Part shown: positions 9,830 to 20,938 of the stretch, piece by piece | How positions within the stretch are numbered: position 1 is the stretch's first letter | Layout: every line of letters begins with the position of its first letter | Notes under the pieces: model-generated | What the model was told of the DNA's origin: nothing | Seen by the model: only the letters and a program-made list of their open reading frames with translations | Databases searched by the model: none | Translations under genes and position numbers: made by a program | Assembly (NCBI RefSeq): GCF_047948215.1 | Contig: NC_134456.1 | Location: 12,983,730-13,047,729 of the forward strand | From: Lycorma delicatula | Taxonomy: Eukaryota > Arthropoda > Insecta > Hemiptera > Fulgoridae | Reading direction: 5' to 3' | DNA length: 64,000 nucleotides

Positions 9830-12299
9830 AAAATACAATTTTCCTTCAAGATATCTTCCATTTGAATTATTAAAAAAAGCCAACATAATCAATCATTTCT
9901 TTAATCTTTTCTCTGTTTTTTCTCTAAAATATTTTTTTTTTTCAGTTGCGGATCATTTCTTATTAGTTATTATTTAAAATAAGTCCTAGATCCGTATCTG
10001 CAGCAGGTTTTAAGTAACCTGTGGTGAAAATTAATAAAATGGGATAAAAAACCCTGATTTTATGTTTTATGTACAATAACTTTGTTAAATGGGTAATAAA
10101 TCGTGTGTGTGTGTGTGTGTGTTATGGGTGCGCGCGTGTGCAGTTATCTTTTTAACTCAACAACCACTGACGTGATTTGAACAATTTTTTTACCAATATT
10201 TTAATTAAACTTTTAGAGAATGATTTTAATTACAAATTTATCCAGGTATCTCTATTATCGTAGAAGCTTGAACTTTAGTAGTTTGTCAGAGTTGGATCAA
10301 TTGTTCTTGTGAAGTAAACTATTAAAGAAAAAAATCTGATGTGGACACTACATGACATACTTGTGCGACTATTAAATTACATATTCACATTTTTTTTTAA
10401 ATTGATAAGTACATAAAATTTTATTTTATTAATAACTTATTGAATTCTAATTTACCGTAAAAGATTTTTTTACAATCAAAGGTTAATAATTATTAAAAAA
10501 TCAAACATGAACTTTAATTTTACAATTAACATTATACAACTGGTATATATATTAACTGTAAATAATTAACTTTTAACATTTTGCGTATATGTTAATGAAT
10601 TAAATAGGACGATGAAGTGTATCGAACGAGTACTGAAATAGAACTTTACTCGACAAATCTATGTAGAACTGAATAATTATTCTGTACAGTTTGTAAAGGT
10701 TGCAGCTGCATCGGTAGATTTCTAAATGTTAAGTGATATGAAGCACACGTAGCTACGTGTGCCATAAGCCTGTATATTCCTGGGTAATACTGGGTCGAAT
10801 TGAAAATAAAACTGGAAACATTTTATTTGTTATTATGTCATTAGAATCTTTTTTTTTTATAAATTACTTTAAAAAACGAATAAACTTTATCATAATATTT
10901 TTAATATATTTATTAAAATTAAGGGAGATTAATTATTATTTTAAATAAAATGTAATAAATATAAAATAGTCGACAAATCTTGATTTAATTTAATTATATC
11001 GAACGTCCATACGTCTAACGTTTACTTGCACAGCAATAATGACCGTTACGTTTAGGGTAGTATTTGAATTGTACCACCGCGTGACAAGTACTGTCCAACG
11101 GTAGCCAATCAGACTCAACGGAAGACAACTACGCAGTTTTGTTTGTTAGCCTCACACCATTCTCGCATTAGTCACAGACTGACAAATCTTTTCACTTGAA
11201 GCTTGCTGCTACCACAAAAAATTAAACAAAAAAATAATTACCTCTTAAAATTTCTCTTCGCAAAATATTCTATCTCTATCACCGTATGACTGATACAATT
11301 TTATAAATTATTGTATTATTTAATTATTGGCTATTGAATTACTTTTTTTTTATTAAAGCATTTATTACTATAAGAAATTTATTTTATTTACATTTATTTA
11401 TGATTAAACATTTCGCTTTAATTATAATCTGAATTTTTAAAATCTAGCACAAATGATGTATTACAATAAATAAAACTGTACCTTCAAAACTAGATTGAAT
11501 ATACCAGCGAGCGGTTCACAAGGGGTTGAAGCTTTCTACTATTTAATCAAATCTAATTTCCATCTTGATAAACTTATGTGTGTACATGTCTTCATCAGTA
11601 ATGCAAGCATTCGCACACACACACACACGCGCGGGCGCGCGCACTAAGGAAGAAATCTGTTGCTACATAATTATAATTTTTGCTTTTTAATTTTTATTAA
11701 AATATTAAATAACGTTTACTTATTAGCAAATGTTACGCATTCGTAAATATATTCACGAAAACATCAGAATTTTTAATTTACTAAACAATTTACACGAATC
11801 ACATTTACCGGTACATTACAAAATCTGACAGCCCATTTCAGTATACTTTTCAAGTAATCACAAAACATAGTATTATATTTTAGAAAGGGTATATATACAT
11901 AAACGTAACAAATGATAACGATGATGCAAGATTAGCATTTTATTAAAACACTTCAAAGCAAGACAGTATGATTTGACTCACTGTAAATGAAATAGGTTTA
12001 GTCATCTCATGAAAATTTGCTACCTAATCACGAGACGGTCCAAACATTTTATAAAATGTACAACAGAAATGTTGTTACTAATGAGAATAATAATTATGTA
12101 ATTAGCAACGTTATTAATAATTAAATTACTTTTTACTATTATTAATAATAAAATTATTACTTTTTTAAATTCAATTTAGTATAATTAATGATATGTGAAG
12201 TAAATAATTATAATATATAACACTTTATTGTTCCTGAGGATGGATTAATAATCTGAAAGCGCTCGAACATTACTATTAAAGATTGTTGGTAAGCGAAAA
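9830..12299. other. A+T-rich region with microsatellites and one palindrome
   Basis: Contains (GT)n at 10103-10122, a diverged copy of the 45-bp motif at about 10328-10372, a 20-bp palindrome at 10743-10762, and (CA)n with a GC-rich end at 11614-11642. About 11000-11210 is less A+T-rich and includes a CCAAT-box-like AGCCAATCAG near 11103, but no exon could be tied to it. Nothing else was recognised. Confidence 0.45.
10743..10762. repeat. 20-bp perfect palindrome
   Basis: GCACACGTAGCTACGTGTGC is its own reverse complement and contains two ACGT cores. It could be a dimeric transcription-factor site or a chance palindrome. Confidence 0.6.
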
Positions 12300-13250
12300 C
12301 TTAGGTTAAAAATTGGCGCACAGCGGAGTTGGTTTCAAACTCAAAACCAAATAGTCAACCACCTTTTGTCAGGACTCTAGAGGCCGTAGCCCGTATTCAA
12401 AGAACAATATCTGCCGGTCCAAAAAAATCTATAGAGTAAATTATCGCAGCAAGATTGTGTAAAATACACATATTGCCGTAAGATTCTTCATAACTTAAAT
12501 TGAAAACTTTATCGCGTAAAAAAATGCAAACAGTCAAACTGTACAACGGACAAACGGAAATGTCTTAATTGTTGCGACTGATTTCTCAAAAATATAGTCG
12601 ATGAATAGTTAGATCCGAAGTTGTATTTCATGTCAGAAGAGGCACGGATTCATTAACAAGACGTGTTAATTCGCAAAATACAAGGTATCGGGTGGCTAAA
12701 AATCCTCACCGAATGTTTGAGCGTCCACTTCACTTTGAGAAAATCGGTGTATGATGTGCTGTTTCTGATAATCGTATATAGAGGCCGATATTTTTTTTTA
12801 ACCGGACTGTCAATACAGAAGTGTACCGTACAATTTTAAAATAATTGTACATTCAATTAACAGATCGTGAAAAATAGTACGCCTTCTTTCAACAAGACGG
12901 AGTAACTTGTTACATACCAAACTATTCACTTGTAGTAGTTCTTGCTGTTTTTACAGAAAGAACCGTCAGCAGAGAACTGTTGATTTGGTGGTCCTCGGAT
13001 TCCTCGCGTTGTTTAGTTGTGATTTTTTCTTTCGCAGAAACTTGAAGAATACGGTTTATGAATCAAACACCCATACTATCGATGAACTGAAGGCGAACAT
13101 GCATTAGAAATCCATCGATTTCTATTTGTCAACGGCATTCCGTTGACAACAATGTGTAAAACGTTGTTGTCAACGTTCTTGTGACGCCTGACGAAAATTC
13201 AGATGACGCTCAATATGATCACTTGGAACATTTTTTACAAATATAAAACA
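12300..13250 (+). mobile_element. decayed mariner-superfamily transposase copy
   Basis: Transposase segments appear in different frames: an N-terminal linker-like piece (AVARIQRTISAGPKKSIRR, about 12389-12445), a catalytic-domain piece (FHVRRGTDSLTRRVNSQN, about 12626-12680), the FFQQDG box carrying a DDE-domain aspartate (12884-12901), and a C-terminal piece (LKNTVYESNTHTIDELKANM, about 13038-13097). Several stops and frameshifts separate them. The order and spacing fit a Tc1/mariner-like DDE transposase of about 350 residues. No terminal inverted repeats were found; the element is inactive. Confidence 0.75.
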
Positions 13251-13278
13251 TATATTACAAAAAAATATAAATCGAGTA

Positions 13279-13670
13279 CTAGCGTACCCCGTTGCGACTT
13301 CGTCCACAATATAGATGTAGCTTCAATCGCAATGCTTTTTTAATATAACAATTTAAGATAAACAAACAATTTATTACAATCCCAAATCTAGCATCCCATC
13401 GCGGTTTCGCCCGTACTCTAAGGTTACTTGCGCTTCCCGTCACGATCAGAGTGTCATGGCACGCTTCGCTCTCCCTTCCCGTTTTTTCCCGTTTCCCTTT
13501 CCTTCTTCAGTTTCTCTTTCCCTTACTTTCCCTTTTCCCTTCATCTTCCCCATTTCCATTTCCCCCTGCATCTTTCATTTTTTCACTTTTCCCTTTCCGT
13601 TTCCTTTTTCCCTTCTTCCCTTTTTCGATTTTCCCCTGTTTCCCCGGTTTTCGATACCAGTTGGTTTCCG
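13279..13670 (-). mobile_element. Helitron copy related to the 7668 element
   Basis: On the minus strand the polypurine tract (plus-strand 13470-13640 is C/T-rich) runs toward a 3' end at CTAG (13279-13282) followed by T, with GC-rich sequence before it. The order (ACTGG word, purine tract, 3' end) matches the 7668-8535 copy, but the terminal 40 bases differ, so this is a subfamily or a different 3' end. The 5' end was not located. Proline-, serine- and phenylalanine-rich frames here are products of the tract. Confidence 0.5.
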
Positions 13671-14317
13671 ATGAATTTTCAAACATTTATTTTAAATTGG
13701 AAAAATATAAACCACAATGAATATTTGTTTTTTAAAGTAAATTAAAAGTATTTTAATTTTTCAAAGGTTTAAATATATTTTACTAAAAAAAAAAACTAAA
13801 AAAAACTTTATTTTAATTTTTACAAATCCTTAAAGTTTTTCTGTTAATTTTTTTCCATAAAGTATATTACAATGATTTTCTCAAAATTAAACTCTACAAA
13901 TTTGTTTAACAAAGTTATTCTACTTCAAACCTAAAAAACGTGTTTTTCGTTACTGAACTTTTCTGTTCTACGCTGGATGTCATAAAAACAGGGGATGATA
14001 GTTCTGGGTTTTGTTTTATTCAATTTTTCAGGTCATAAAACATAAGAAACCATCAAGTTTATCCCTTACATAACGCCTTAAAAATTTCAGCATGACCTCA
14101 TTTCACCGGGGAACTGAAATCCGAGCGAAAGCTATGCTAGCCGTAACTCGACAAGAAGCCTTTTCGAACATATGTTTGTTCTGACATCTGACATATGTTT
14201 GACATCTGATTGTTCTGTCACCTAAAGTTCTACTTTCAATTAGACATGAAAGTAAAAGATATCTGTATACATTTTGTTTTTGAGATTTAATTAAATAATG
14301 TGTTTTATTCTGATTAG
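13671..14317. other. A+T-rich stretch
   Basis: No gene or element end recognised. Around 14160-14215 the word CATATGTTTG with TCTGACAT is repeated, a small local duplication. Confidence 0.5.
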
Positions 14318-14790
14318 TGCATCCCAACCCCGTACGGGGGAAGCTTAACCCGTGGGGAATGGGTAACCCCGTAGGAGGTAACCTTGTGACGTAACCGGTC
14401 GCTACACCATCCCTTCCGTTCCGAGCCTTGAGGGGCTTTACCGGAGGTCGTCTTTAGATCCTCTTAACTGATTACATCTCACAGTCATCAGCCAGGCCTC
14501 GGCCGGGATGCCACCGATGTAAATGCCTCGGCAGACATTTGCATCGTCCCAACCCCTTAGGGGAAGACACTCGCCTAGTGACGTTCCGGTCCCACCCCCA
14601 CCGTTCCTTGACCTGTTGGGCTTTAACGGGAGTCGTCTATCGCCCTCTGACTTTTTAGATCTCAGTAATAAGCCTGGACTCGTTGGGATGCCACCGATGC
14701 AAATGCCTCGGTAGACATTTGCTTCGGTGATTAAATAACTCAGCTTATTACCTTCGCTGTAGGCCTCATCCGGACAGACATTTGCATCAG
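14318..14790. repeat. GC-rich tandem repeat, about 180-bp period
   Basis: The phrase GGATGCCACCGATG followed by AAATGCCTCGG and AGACATTTGC occurs at about 14505-14542 and again exactly 180 bp later (14685-14722). A partial third copy (GACAGACATTTGCATC) is at about 14773. The upstream parts also match loosely (CATCCCAACCCC / CGTCCCAACCCC, GTCGTCT). GC content is well above the surroundings. Such blocks can be LINE 5' UTR monomers or satellite; no adjacent coding sequence decides it. Confidence 0.65.
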
Positions 14791-15200
14791 TAAAATATAA
14801 ATCAAATTTTGTATTTAAACGGTCATCTTCACATCCAATCTAACATGATTCCCTTAAACTAACTAACCGAAACCGCGGAAGCGCGGACCCCGCGCCTAGT
14901 CCAAGTTTGACAGCACCGTTCGAGACTGTGAATGCCTCAGAAAACGAACGAGTTGAAAGTTAAATCAGTGCTACACTCGCACCAATCAAAATTATATTTT
15001 ACGTAACATAGAAATTCAGACCTTGCACCCAAATAAGTCGACTAAATTAGGTCACCTAATTATGGGAACGTAACCTCATTCCGTTCCGCGCAGGAGCCGG
15101 GGACAAACCCCGCAACACCACTCGGTCCCATCATGTAGTCTCGCGCGGCATTACCAGGTCACAATCAGGACCGCCACCGGCGGAGCGAAGCATTGATTAG
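14791..15200. other. mixed and GC-rich segment after the tandem block
   Basis: Includes GC-rich phrases at about 14870-14940 and 15060-15190, the latter ending near GGCGGAGCGAAGCATTG. The final words resemble Helitron 3'-hairpin vocabulary (GCGAAGCATTG also occurs at 8512-8522), but no CTRR end follows. No coding call. Confidence 0.35.
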
Positions 15201-15284
15201 TGCAGAATAATATATTGTATAAGAGTATATAATACTCAGGAATGCACAAATATGCTATTTCATTAATAAATAAGGAATTATCCC

Positions 15285-15350
15285 AGCATTTACTTGGATG
15301 GATCAAGGGAAACCGTGGTGAAACCTTAATCAGAACAGCATGACAAATTT
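15285..15350 (+). repeat. conserved short repeat, copy 1
   Basis: GATCAAGGGAAACCGTGG with GCATTT upstream and a GATCAGAACAG-type phrase downstream. A second copy is at 17225-17290. The phrase resembles a dispersed repeat I associate with several arthropod genomes; that recollection needs a database check. Confidence 0.5.
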
Positions 15351-15984
15351 CATTATCGATTACAAAATAAAATTAGGTGTGATTTAAGTCCATATTAATT
15401 ATTTAAAATATAAAAACAAGATAAAATAATATTGAGATAAATAAATGAAGGAACCAAATATAAATGTATAAGTATAAAATAATTCACAATTGAGAATGCG
15501 TTAGTGAAAATTATTTGAGATTGTGTTTTTGTTTACACAATGAATAGGACACGGAAAATTGAGGTTTTTTTTACTTTTTAATCAGTATTATTTAAAAATT
15601 TATGAACACAGTAATATTTTTTCTGTAGAACAAAATCATTTAATTGTTTTTTAAATAGATAATTGATCTTAAATAGTTCAGTAACAGAAGCATAATGTGG
15701 GCAACAAACATATCTTTTGTCTTTTAACTCATGATTTCTCATGAACTACAAAAAATACAGTTCTGAGACCAATTTCTTTTCATTTTTCACTTCAGATTTT
15801 TATAAAGAAAATGAAAACCATTACATTTACTCTTTAATTTGGATACACAGTTTGGCTAAATTTTACCAAACTGTTAAAAATTAAAGTAAAATTTTTTGCC
15901 AGACAAGACTCGCTAACAAACAAAATTAAATTTTTAAAACTATTTGAATGAAATCTAAACTTTTAATTTAAGAAACATATTATC
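15351..15984. other. A+T-rich stretch
   Basis: No coding-like segment, microsatellite of note or element end recognised. Confidence 0.5.
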
Positions 15985-16287
15985 TTCTTGAGGGGTTAAT
16001 GATTGAAATCGTTGAGCGACGATCTTTTCCGATTTCATCATCGACGCGTTTCAACAAGTTGTCTGTGATCATCGAGGGCCTCCTCAAACATTCTTCATCG
16101 TGCACATTATTCTATTATTTCTAAACCTTTCACACCATTTTCGGACGTTTCTTTCATTTATTACATTATCACCGTACACAGCAACCAACTGCCTATGAAT
16201 TTCAGCCGGCTTAACGTTTTGATCGTTTAAAAAATGTACGGCTCCACGTATTTCACAGTGGGCGGCAACATCAATTTTCCTATTCAT
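15985..16287 (-). mobile_element. mariner-type transposase N-terminal fragment
   Basis: From an ATG at 16287 on the minus strand the frame reads MNRKIDVAAHCEIRGAVHFL and then AEIHRQLVAVYGDN and VRKWCERF, the paired helix-turn-helix DNA-binding region of SETMAR/mariner-like transposases. A frameshift near 16110 is followed by the NVHDEE linker phrase and about 30 more residues. Everything after about 15985 (the catalytic domain) is missing. No TIR was seen upstream of the ATG. The fragment is a pseudogene. Confidence 0.75.
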
Positions 16288-16609
16288 TTTATAACGTAAT
16301 AACTCACACGTAATCAAAGATACTACAACGCGACAACTTACAGACAACAGTGCAGTGAGTGCATTACTAGCGAGGCCATGAACGACACGGTTCGCCTACC
16401 TTAAGGAGAGAAATTTCCGAGCGGTCTTTACTTAAGAGATATCCCTCGTAAGTTAAATCCATCTACGGATGTCTGTTGCATATGGAAAAATTATGCAAAC
16501 CATAGAAGTATGATTTTACTCACAAATAAATATACATACAGATTGTTTATAAAAGAAGTCTTTGGTTTCAAGTATGATTTAAACAGCATTAAGTTTAAGG
16601 TAGTATAAC

Positions 16610-16925
16610 TTACTGTACATTAGTGTCTATCCTGAAAGGGTAGATTCTGAAGTTTTTCACGGTGTTAATTTCATGGAGCACTTCGATATGTGCACCATTC
16701 GTTGCCCTGCAAGTGTTTACACGGTAATCCAGCTCTTCCCACATACTCGATAGCATGTCGAATGTAATGTATGCTACTGCCGCACTGCAACAACCCTCTC
16801 CCATAGATGGTTGATGTCGCAGATTTTCTCCGAACAATGATTTTTACATGTCCTCTCAAAAAGAAATCTAGTGAGGTTTAGGCTCCTTGATGACCATGCG
16901 ATCGGCCCTCCCCTTCCATTCCACT
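16610..16925 (-). mobile_element. mariner-superfamily transposase C-terminal fragment
   Basis: The minus strand encodes a frameshifted GHVKIIV phrase (usually part of a DFFLWGHVK-type motif), and then, in one frame, SSMWEELDYRVNTCRATNGA and HIE before decaying. This is the C-terminal end of a Tc1/mariner-type DDE transposase. It lies upstream, in element sense, of the N-terminal piece at 16287 and ends differently from the 59036 family, so it is a separate insertion. Confidence 0.6.
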
Positions 16926-16972
16926 TTTTTTTAAAAAACCGATGTTTAATGCAGCACTGACACGGTTGCTGA

Positions 16973-16988
16973 CATATGACGTCATATG
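16973..16988. promoter_or_regulatory. palindrome with a CRE-like core
   Basis: CATATGACGTCATATG is a perfect palindrome containing TGACGTCA, the consensus bound by CREB/ATF-type bZIP factors. It lies at the edge of a transposase relic with no gene nearby, so a regulatory role is unsupported. Confidence 0.25.
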
Positions 16989-17027
16989 ACGGAGCATCAT
17001 CTAGCTAATAGAAAATTAATCCTTTTT

Positions 17028-17053
17028 ACTTCCTTGTACGAAGTAAAGTTAGT
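17028..17053. repeat. ACTTCCTTGTACG repeat end, short copy
   Basis: Begins with the same word as the repeats at 7651, 51155 and 63391; here the complementary arm has decayed to AAAGTTAGT. Confidence 0.4.
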
Positions 17054-17224
17054 AAAAAGTATTTGAGTTAAATTTCAACTTTTAATACAGGGCTACATTA
17101 ATTCGGCATTAAGCAGGCAATAAAAAAAATTACAAAAATAAAATTATAAATAAATAATATTTATTTTTATTATTTTAAGTGTGAATAAGAATATCACAAA
17201 ATTCCACGGAAAACTAAATGAACT

Positions 17225-17290
17225 GTTCCGGCATTTGCCCCATTGTATCAAGGGAAACCGTGGGAAAACCTCGATAAGAACAGTCTAACA
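17225..17290 (+). repeat. conserved short repeat, copy 2
   Basis: GCATTTGCCCCATTGTATC followed by AAGGGAAACCGTGGGAAAAC and a GATAAGAACAG phrase; pairs with the copy at 15285-15350. Confidence 0.5.
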
Positions 17291-18250
17291 ATATTTATGT
17301 CTATGATACATTATCAGATTACAGGCATATAACATATATCAGTAAAAAAAAAACTTATACATTACTATAATATTACAAATTTATAATAAATCTTTATGAT
17401 TTATAAATTTCTTCCACATCTGATATCCATCCTTTTTCCCTGTAAAAAAACAAAAACAAAAAACTAAATTTATTATAATAATAACGATCTACAATCTTTT
17501 ATCAATAAAATATATAGAAAGGTTTTCACCTGTTACAACCGTCTTCAGGAGAATACAGAAAGAATTGAGTGAAAAAAAACATATATGACACGATTGTTCA
17601 TCACAAGTACTAGTATATTACTTCAGTTCTAACAATCGATTATGAATACATTTTTGAAAAAAAAAAAAAAATTAAAAAAAGGCTTATATAATATGAGGAA
17701 AATTACAATGAATGTAACCGATATATAGATTAACAGAATAAAAGTTCTGAAAGTACTTTGAGAAATGAACTCAAACATAGAAATTTAAAATTACATAATC
17801 TATTCGATCGGTTCGAGATAAAAATTTAAACAGTATTTTGGTCCTGTGTATTGATGAAATTTGCCATATTATATATATATATTTTGCAACAAAAGAAAAA
17901 CACAGATCAATCAATTATTTTTTTATTATAGAAAATAAAAAAAATATTCTGCTTTAATGAACAAAGATCTTTTACTATGCTTAATTTACAAAATGTATGG
18001 ACAGAATTGTGCCTTTCATTTGAGTGACGTAAACAAATCGATTTCAACTTTAGGTGAGGGAGATAACATTTAATGATTCAATCTTTTTTTAACTAATATT
18101 TCTTCTGTTATTTCTTTTGGCTACCTAATGATGGCATATAGATCCGCAGTCTGGTCTTTAAACCCTTGCAGATTGTAATCTTAGTTAACAGTCATTTTAC
18201 TGTTAAAGCTAAACATTTAAAAATTATATTTAGGTATAAAACAAATTGTT
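17291..18250. other. A+T-rich stretch
   Basis: A-runs, a short (AT)n at about 17870-17882, and nothing coding-like. Confidence 0.5.
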
Positions 18251-18359
18251 ATAGATGTAGGATGCAGGGGGTATACCGAAATGAAACGACGAGCACTAGA
18301 TAGGGAATCTTGGAGAGCTGCATCAAACCAGTCAAATGACTGAAGACAAAAAAAAAAAT
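18251..18359 (+). mobile_element. LINE-A 3' end fragment
   Basis: The last codons of LINE-A ORF2 (GCRGYTEMKRRALDRESWRA, then ASNQSND) and the stop are followed by AGACAAAAAAAAAAA. It is nearly identical to the ends of the copies at 6691 and 60208 and is truncated at its 5' side, as is usual for LINE insertions. Confidence 0.85.
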
Positions 18360-18802
18360 AAACATAAAATAAATAATAGAGTACATAGGGGGCTCTTACT
18401 CCCTGGTCAAATGTACGTATCGCATCGATTTAAAATATTAAATTTGGCTTTATAATTGGTAAAATAAAGTTTAAAGAAGTCTGGGACAGAATCTCCTTTT
18501 AAGAGTAGACTGATCTGCCGCTGACAATTCATCTTTTAGCTGCACGATTACTGATGCGGGCGATGTCTGTGTACTGTTATGGTCACAAGCATGAATTTAG
18601 CCGATGGTAGGTTCTACCTAACAAAAAATCGACTTTGTTGACTGTAGTTGAATGAATCAACAGATTGCTACACAATCAATCCAGCAGTGTGGCTTAGGCC
18701 ATAAAGCTTCACCATAAAGCATCTAAGAGTGTTTATTTAAATGAGTTAATTAAATCTTGTATTCTGATCAGTAAATAATAATACATTATATACAATGTTA
18801 TG
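18360..18802. other. spacer between LINE-A 3' end and LINE-A 5' half
   Basis: Mixed composition, no coding frame. It could be LINE-A 5' UTR or host DNA. Confidence 0.35.
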
Positions 18803-20938
18803 CTACTCCTGCTACAGCTGAAAGCAATGGGAAACTACAGCTGTTTTATTTAGAAGAAAATGTAACTCTGTAGTAACAAAGATGGAGGCACCTTCCTTGG
18901 TAAAATATTTCAGAGGTAAATTAGAACTCTGTTTGGATCTCTGGATGGGGACTGCTAAGGAAGGGGTCATCAGAAAATAAAAAAAACAGGAGCATGGAAT
19001 GTTCCTGGTCATCTACGAATTGCAGCGTGGAATGTTAGAAGTCTAAAAAAGGTTGGTAGGTTAGAAAATTTAAAGAAGATAGATAGATTAAATGTAGTAT
19101 TAGTGAGGTTTGGTGGGAAGAGGAGAACGACTTTTGGTCAGATGATTTTTAGAATAATTAACACAGCTTCAAATAAAGGGCAGGCAGGAGTAGATTTTGT
19201 AATGAACAAGAAGATAGGGAAGAGAGTAAGGTATTTCAAAATGTATTCTGACAGAATCATTGTAATAAGCATAAAATCAAAACCTAGGTCGACCATGGTT
19301 GTTAACGTCTATATGCCTACCAAATGCTCATGATGATGATGATGATGAGGTAGTGTGCGTATAAGAAGAAATTGATGAAGCAATTACACACGTAAAAGGG
19401 GATGAAAATTTAATAATAGCTAGAAATTGGAATGCAAGCATTGGAAAAGGCGAGGAAGGAAATATTGTGGGTGAATATGGGCTGGGCAAAAGAAATGAAA
19501 GAGGGGACTGACTTATTAGAATTTTGCACAAAGTATAATTTAGTAATTGCCAACACCCAATTTAAAAATCATAATAGAAGAATACACATATGGAAAAGCC
19601 AGATAATGCTGCAAGGTATCAGATAAGATTATATCATGGTTAAGCAAAGATTTAGAAATCAACTTGTCGACTGCAAAGCTTATCCTGGAGCAGAAATTGA
19701 TAGCGACTATAATTTAGTGATAATGAAATGTAGATTGGGGTTTAAAAACCTGAAGAAAAGGTGTCAGATGAATTGGTGGAATTTTGAAAAGTCTGAAGAA
19801 GAGGAGGTAAAGAAGATTTTTGAGGAGAACATCGCAAGAGGTCTGAGTAAAAAAGATAGGTAGAAAATGTAGGAGAAGAATGGGAGAATGTTAAAAAGGA
19901 AATTCTTAAATCAGCAGAATTGAATTTAGGTGGAACAAAGAGAACTGGTAGAAAACCTCGGATATGAGAGGATATATTGCAGCTGATGGACGAACATAGA
20001 AAATATAAGAATGGTAATGATGAAGAAAGTAAAAGGAACTATCGACAGCTAAGAAATACTATAAACAGAAGTGCAAACAGCGAAAGAAAAGTGGATTAAA
20101 GAAAAGTGTTCAGAAGTGGAAAGAGAAATGATCATTGGTAAACTAGACGAAGCATACAGGAAAGTTAAGGATAATTTTGTAGTATATAAATTAAAATCTA
20201 ATAATGTGTTAAACAAAGATGGTACACAGATTTATAATATGAAAGGAAAGGTGGATAGATGGGTGTAATATAATGAAGAGTTATACGGGGGAAATGAGTT
20301 TGAAAATGGTGTTATAGAGGAAGAAGAGGAAGTCGAAGAGGATGAAAGGAGAGAAACAATACTGAGATCTGAATTTAAGAGAGCATTAAAAGATTTGAAT
20401 GGCAGAAAGGCTCCTGGAATAGATGAATGAATTCCTGTAGAATTACTGTGCAATGCAGCTGAGGAAGCATAGATAGATTATACAAACTGGTGTGTAATAT
20501 TTACAAAATGAGAAATTCCATCAGATTTCAAAAAGAGTGTTATTGTCATGATACCAAACTAAGCAGTAGCAGATAAATGTGAAGAATACAGAAGAATTAG
20601 CTTAACTAGTCATGCATAAAAAAATCTTAATTAGAATTCTGTACAGAATTGAGAGGAGAGTGGAAGAAGTGTAGAAGACAGATTTGGTATCAGTAAAGGA
20701 ATAGAGACAAAGGAAGCAATTTTAGCACTCAGATTAATAGTAGAAGGAAGATTAAAGAAAAACAAACCAACATACTTGCCATTTATAGACCTAGAAAGGG
20801 CTTTTGATAATGTATACTGGAATAAAATGTTCAGCATATAAAAAAATTTAGGGTTCAAGTACAGAGATAGAAGAACAGTTTCTAACAATTACAGGAACCA
20901 AACAGCAACAGTAATAATTGAAGAACATAAGAAAATCA
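18803..20938 (+). mobile_element. LINE-A 5' half: 5' UTR, EEP endonuclease and partial RT
   Basis: Starts with 5' UTR-like sequence (18803-18995), then an endonuclease/exonuclease/phosphatase (EEP) domain: WNVRSLKKVGRLENLKK (19028), VVNVYMPT (19300), and NWNASIGKGEE (19427). The catalytic positions are damaged: the usual GDWN box reads RNWN and the usual SDH box reads SDYN (19701). A basic linker follows, then the RT start (GRKAPGIDE, 20402) through FIDLERAFDNVYW (20782-20820). It stops at 20938 before the (F/Y)ADD box. Multiple stops and frameshifts are present. The insect multicopy proteins of this type are often named craniofacial development protein 2-like because of the EEP domain. It lacks the 3' half, unusual for a LINE. 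Confidence 0.85.

Noticed and set aside
11000..11210. Promoter with CCAAT box
   Set aside because: A single AGCCAATCAG without a TATA box, initiator or exon is not enough.
13428..13745. Three overlapping frames rich in F, P and S
   Set aside because: Produced by the pyrimidine-rich tract of a Helitron copy; no conserved motif.
15985..16925. A single mariner element spanning both transposase pieces
   Set aside because: The C-terminal piece lies upstream of the N-terminal piece on the same strand and its end differs from the SETMAR-like type, so they are separate relics.
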